Assembly (NCBI GenBank): GCA_005792355.1
Contig: SXSC01000316.1
Location: 1 to 43,098, forward strand
DNA from: Opitutaceae bacterium
Lineage (GTDB): Bacteria > Verrucomicrobiota > Verrucomicrobiia > Opitutales > Opitutaceae
Direction of reading: 5' to 3'
DNA: 43,098 bases
A program made the translations under genes and the position numbers. The notes beneath the pieces are model-generated. The model made no database searches and was not told the origin of the DNA. It saw nothing but the letters and a program-made list of their open reading frames with translations. Below, one piece after another: positions 39,747 through 43,098 of this stretch; position 1 is the first letter of the stretch; every line of letters starts with the position of its first letter.

Positions 39747-39779
39747 TTTGGTTGCGGCCGCAGGCCGCGTTGCGAAATT
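39745..39779 (+). repeat. Dispersed repeat, GGTTGCGGCC...GCGAAAT copy 2
   Basis: CCTTTGGTTGCGGCCGCAGG then CCGCGTTGCGAAATT matches the minus strand of 23031-23068. It abuts the end of the palindrome at 39746. Confidence 0.85.
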
Positions 39780-39965
39780 TTTTCGATCCATCGCTCCAAC
39801 CTTCGGCCGGTCCACCAGACCGGGAGGTGACACCTTTTCCCCACATCTTGAATGTTCTGGCTTCCCAACCGGTTGGGCCCGGTTACCGTTTCCGTCGTCG
39901 TGTCCCTTCCGTTGCAGCCATCCACCCGCCGCTAAGCGCCCGTACCGCCCGGGCCCCACCTCCCC

Positions 39966-40331
39966 TTGAAAATCGCCATCATCGAGGACTCCAATTTCAT
40001 GCGCAGCGTCACCGTGATGACGATCAAGCGGCTGTACCCCGAAGCCGAGCTGTTCGAATTCGCCGACGCCAATGAGGCGTTGAAAATCCTCCCAAAGGTC
40101 GCCCCGGATCTCATCACGCTGGACTTGCTCATGCCCGGCATTGGCGGCCTGGAATTTCTCAAGCGTTTCAAGAAACGGAAGCTCGGCTCGCGCATCGTTG
40201 TCGTCACCGCGGATGTGCAACCCGTCGTCCGGGAGCGTTGCATCGCCGCCGGGGCGCACGCGTTTGTCGAGAAGCCGATCAGCCTGGCCAAGCTGAAGGC
40301 GGTCCTCGAGGAAACGCTCCCTCCGACATGA
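39966..40331 (+). CDS. CheY-like single-domain response regulator
   Basis: The 121-residue protein is a stand-alone receiver. It has the acidic pair E7/D8 (AIIEDSNFMR), the phospho-acceptor D53 in LDLLMPGIGG, T81 in VVVTADV and K103 in FVEKPIS, so all switch residues are present. The start is a TTG at 39966, chosen because it begins exactly on the first beta strand. The stop overlaps the start of the CheC-like gene (ATGA), which indicates tight translational coupling. It probably accepts phosphate from the kinase at 40945 or from a CheA elsewhere and is reset by the CheC-like protein next door. No output domain is present, so the target could be a flagellar motor or another protein. Confidence 0.92.
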   Translation: MKIAIIEDSNFMRSVTVMTIKRLYPEAELFEFADANEALKILPKVAPDLITLDLLMPGIGGLEFLKRFKKRKLGSRIVVVTADVQPVVRERCIAAGAHAFVEKPISLAKLKAVLEETLPPT

Positions 40332-40945
40332 ACCAACCACCCGTCTTCACCCACGGGATGCTCGACGTTCTGCGCGAGCTGATGAACATCGGCGTGGGCC
40401 GGGCCGCCCGCGCGATCGCCGAGATGAGCGGGCGCGAAGTGGTCCTGCGGGTCCTCGATATCGAGCTGCTCGATCTCGCCGGCACCCGCCAGCTCCGCGA
40501 TCTCCGCGGACAGATCAATCTGCGCGTGAGCCAGACGTTTCGCGGCGGGCTCGAGGGTTGTGCGCTGTTTGCCCTCAACCGCACCGGCGCCGTACGCCTC
40601 GCCCAGCTTCTGCTCGGCAAGGCGGACGAAGACGTGGCGTTCGACGAGCTCGATCAGGGAGCCCTGCTCGAATTGGGCAACATCGTGATCGGCTCCGCCG
40701 TCGGCATGCTCGCCTCGGAGCTGGCGGTGGAGGTGCGGTACGAGCTGCCCCAACTGCAGCTGCGCGGCATCAAGGAGGCCGCCGATCTTTTCGCCGACGT
40801 CGCACAGGGGGACCAGACTCACGCCCTCGTCATGCGGGCCTCGCTCACGCTGCGGGAGGATGTCGTCAACGGCTACCTCTTTCTCTTTTTCCCCGGGCCC
40901 GGGCTGAGAGCCCTCATCAACCGCCTTAGCCGCCTCGCCCCGTGA
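40328..40945 (+). CDS. CheC-like CheY-P phosphatase
   Basis: The 205-residue protein shows both ExxN active-site motifs of the CheC/CheX/FliY family: E17-xx-N20 in LRELMNIGVGRAARAIAEMS and E115-xx-N118 in LDQGALLELGNIVIGSAVGM. CheC dephosphorylates CheY-P and in some species also binds CheD. Length and spacing fit CheC. It overlaps the receiver gene by four bases upstream, and its TGA stop shares one base with the ATG of the kinase downstream. The three genes thus form a compact module of receiver, phosphatase and kinase. No cheD, cheA or motor gene is visible in the window. Confidence 0.88.
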   Translation: MNQPPVFTHGMLDVLRELMNIGVGRAARAIAEMSGREVVLRVLDIELLDLAGTRQLRDLRGQINLRVSQTFRGGLEGCALFALNRTGAVRLAQLLLGKADEDVAFDELDQGALLELGNIVIGSAVGMLASELAVEVRYELPQLQLRGIKEAADLFADVAQGDQTHALVMRASLTLREDVVNGYLFLFFPGPGLRALINRLSRLAP

Positions 40946-43098
40946 TGGTCACGGCTCCGACCACGTCCTCCCTGGATGCCCTGCCCTGCGGCTTTATCCA
41001 GCTCGACGCCTCCGACCGCGTGGTGGAGTGGAACCAGCGACTTGAACGCTGGACCGGCCGCAGCCGTGCCGAGACCACCGGCCACAGCCTGATCGAGATT
41101 TTCCCCGAGAATCCCGCCCTGGCCAACCTGCTGGCCGAGGTGCGGGCCAACCGCCGGCCCCGGGTGCTGGCCCAGATGTTTCACCGCCGGCTCATCCCGG
41201 TGCCGTTGCCGCCGGGCCACCTCAGCGGGCTCGCGGAGATGCAACAGGAATGTCATCTCGTCCCGCTGGAATCGCCGGCCGGGCACCTCGCAATTTCCAT
41301 CGTCGACGTCACCCCGCACGTGGTTGGCCAGCAGCGGACCCAGGCGATGGTGGTGGAGCGCAACCTCGCGGAAGAGGCCGTGCGGCGGCGCGCGGAGTTC
41401 CTCGCGGCCCTCAACCACACCACCCTTGAGATGATGGGTCGCCGCAACGTGACCGAACTCCTCCAAGCCCTCGCCGAACGCGCCGGCACTCTGCTGAACT
41501 CTCCGCATGTCGAGGTCGCCCTGCTCGAAGGTGAGGAGCTGGTCGTCCGCGCTTTTTCCCGCAGCTGCGACTACCTCGTGGGTGATTGTGTGCGGCGTGG
41601 CGAGGCGCCGCTCGACTGGCAGGCGGTGGACAGCCGCGTCCCGGTGGTCGTGGCCTGTTACTCGGAACACCCGGCCTGCCGGCCAATCTACCGCCCGCAT
41701 CAGCTTCAGGCGGCGGCGAACATCCCGATCATCCGTGGCGCGGAATGCGTCGGCGTGCTGGGCATTGCCCGGACGCAGCCCGGCCTGCCGTACACGGACG
41801 AGGAGATTCAACAGGGCGTGTTGCTCGCCCGCATGGCCGCACTGGTGGTGCACAATGCCAGCACCTACGAAGAGGCGGTGCGGGAGAACGAGGAAAAATT
41901 CCGCGGCGTCTTCGACCAGAGCCCGATAATCATCGCGCTGGTGTCGGTTCCGGATTCCCGCATCGTCGAACTCAACTCCGCCGCCCTTGCCGCCTTCGGC
42001 TACACCCGCGACGAGGTGCTCGGGAAAACCCCGGCCGAGCTCGGCCTGTGGGTCGACCTCCCGCTCCGCGAGGTCTACCTGGAGAAACTCCGCGCCGCCG
42101 GCTCCGTCACCGGGTTCGAATCGCAGATGCGTCGGAAAAACGGGGAGACCTTCACGGTGCTCAACAGCGGCTGCATCGTCTCCCTCGGCGGTCAGCCGTT
42201 CAACATCGTCTCGTTGCAGGATATCACCCTGCGCAAACAGTCCGAGGCCGCCCGCGACCGCTCGCTCGCCCTGATCCGCGCGACGCTCGAGTCCGCCGCC
42301 GATGGCATTCTGGTCGTCAACGCCGACGGCCACATCGCCACCTACAACCAGGTCTTCGCCGAGCTGTGGCAGATCGAGTATCACGAGACCGTCGATCGCG
42401 GTCAGGAGGAGCGCCTGCTCCAGAGGATTTTGCAACAGCTCGTGGTGCCGGAGGATTTCCTGGTCAGCGTGCGCGACGTCTACGCGCGTTCGGCCGACGA
42501 GGTGTTCGACGTGCTGCGGTGCAAGGACGGCCGCGTGTTCGAGCGCTATTCGCGCCCGCAATTGGTGGCGGATCAGCCGGCCGGCCGGGTGTGGAGTTTC
42601 CGCGACACCACCGAGCAGCGGCAGGCGGAGGCGGCCTTGCGCGAGAGCGAGGAACGCTTTCGGGTGCTGGCGGATGTTTCCCCGGTGGGAATTTTCAGCT
42701 CCGACCCCCAGGGCCGGACGACCTTTGTCAACCGGCGCTGGTGTGAAATCGCCGGGATGTCCGCCGCCCAGGCCATGGGGGACGGCTGGCGCACCGCCCT
42801 CCATCCCGACGACGTCGACCGCGTGCTGGCAGCTTGGAATGCCGCGGTGCAGACTGGGGAATCGGTGGCGACAGAGTTTCGCTTCGTGCGCCCGGATGGC
42901 TCGGTGACCTGGCTGGTCGGCCAGTCGCGCGTGCAGACCCGGCCCGACGGATCGCGGGCCGGCTACGTCGGCACCATCACTGATGTCACGAGTCTCAAGC
43001 ACGCCGAGGAGGAGCAGAGAAAGGCCGAGGCCCATCTCCGCCACGCGCAGAAAATGGAGACACTCGGCACCCTCGCCGGCGGCATCGCGCACGATTTC
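40945..43098 (+). CDS. Multi-PAS/GAF histidine kinase, cut by the window end
   Basis: At least 718 codons are open from the ATG at 40945 to the window edge, without a stop. Domain order: PAS-like (about 10-125), GAF (about 165-305, with ANIPIIRGAECVGVLGIART), PAS (about 318-430, LNSAALAAFGYTRDEVLGKT to VSLQDITLRKQS), PAS (about 440-560, SAADGILVVNADGHIATYNQ to FRDTTEQRQ), PAS (about 565-690, VSPVGIFSSDPQG to GTITDVTSLKHAEE), then the start of a HisKA domain with phospho-histidine H716 in GGIAHDF. It has no membrane helix. It is coupled to the CheC-like gene (TGATG overlap). The ATPase domain must lie beyond the window. Similar in GAF and kinase style to the protein at 26398. Confidence 0.94.
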   Translation, partial: MVTAPTTSSLDALPCGFIQLDASDRVVEWNQRLERWTGRSRAETTGHSLIEIFPENPALANLLAEVRANRRPRVLAQMFHRRLIPVPLPPGHLSGLAEMQQECHLVPLESPAGHLAISIVDVTPHVVGQQRTQAMVVERNLAEEAVRRRAEFLAALNHTTLEMMGRRNVTELLQALAERAGTLLNSPHVEVALLEGEELVVRAFSRSCDYLVGDCVRRGEAPLDWQAVDSRVPVVVACYSEHPACRPIYRPHQLQAAANIPIIRGAECVGVLGIARTQPGLPYTDEEIQQGVLLARMAALVVHNASTYEEAVRENEEKFRGVFDQSPIIIALVSVPDSRIVELNSAALAAFGYTRDEVLGKTPAELGLWVDLPLREVYLEKLRAAGSVTGFESQMRRKNGETFTVLNSGCIVSLGGQPFNIVSLQDITLRKQSEAARDRSLALIRATLESAADGILVVNADGHIATYNQVFAELWQIEYHETVDRGQEERLLQRILQQLVVPEDFLVSVRDVYARSADEVFDVLRCKDGRVFERYSRPQLVADQPAGRVWSFRDTTEQRQAEAALRESEERFRVLADVSPVGIFSSDPQGRTTFVNRRWCEIAGMSAAQAMGDGWRTALHPDDVDRVLAAWNAAVQTGESVATEFRFVRPDGSVTWLVGQSRVQTRPDGSRAGYVGTITDVTSLKHAEEEQRKAEAHLRHAQKMETLGTLAGGIAHDF

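Larger units (their letters stand above)
39467..39965. other. 500-base divergent region rich in repeats
   Basis: The space between receptor 2 (minus) and the receiver gene (plus) contains the dispersed repeats at 39571-39622 and 39745-39779 and the palindrome at 39674-39746. It must also hold promoters for both sides, but no convincing consensus was seen. No gene is supported. Confidence 0.6.

Overview
The window looks like a chromosome segment of a GC-rich verrucomicrobium, most likely from the Opitutaceae. This is inferred from gene content: three planctomycete/verrucomicrobial PSCyt1-PSCyt2-PSD1 + DUF1501 gene pairs, TIR-TolB-TPR proteins, two TonB-dependent receptors with a carboxypeptidase-regulatory-like N-terminal domain, Tat-exported Gfo/Idh/MocA and DUF1501 proteins, and start codons that mostly lack a clear Shine-Dalgarno sequence. 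No rRNA, tRNA, CRISPR array, phage gene or insertion-sequence transposase was seen.

Layout. 433-4729 (minus): PSD1/DUF1501 pair 1. 5330-10987 (plus): two paralogous membrane TIR-TolB-TPR proteins that flank a frameshifted Uma2 nuclease gene (minus). 11026-11510 (minus): RelE/YafQ-type toxin-antitoxin pair. 11579-16546 (minus): PSD1/DUF1501 pair 2, whose PSD1 protein carries an extra LamG-like domain. 16787-19551 (plus): DUF5069 protein, beta-hydroxyacid dehydrogenase, secreted NHL-type beta-propeller. 19905-23024: TonB-dependent receptor. 23402-25311: HflX GTPase and a four-helix-bundle (S23) protein. 25425-26139 (minus): Dabb-domain protein and a scar of an oligopeptide ABC transporter. 26398-28866: hybrid histidine kinase. 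28992-34665: Gfo/Idh/MocA oxidoreductase and PSD1/DUF1501 pair 3. 34741-36027 (minus): UMF1/Atg22-type transporter. 36473-39466 (minus): second TonB-dependent receptor. 39966-43098 (plus): tightly overlapping operon of CheY-like receiver, CheC-like phosphatase and a multi-PAS histidine kinase cut by the window edge.

The functional theme is an aquatic or soil heterotroph that takes up and processes complex organic matter (outer-membrane receptors, exported cytochrome-like/PSD1 proteins, exported oxidoreductase), with sensory kinases and two TIR proteins that could act in stress or defence signalling.

The most striking signal is the density of inverted repeats. Almost every larger intergenic space holds a different family of long imperfect palindromes. 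Members of three families also lie in frame inside genes: at the TIR-membrane linker of both TIR proteins, at the linker between cytochrome and PSCyt2 domains of two PSD1 proteins, and in a helix-connecting segment of the S23 protein. This resembles the protein-coding palindromic elements known from Rickettsia, and I regard it as the best candidate for something not previously described here. All comparisons were made by eye; no alignment or database search was run.
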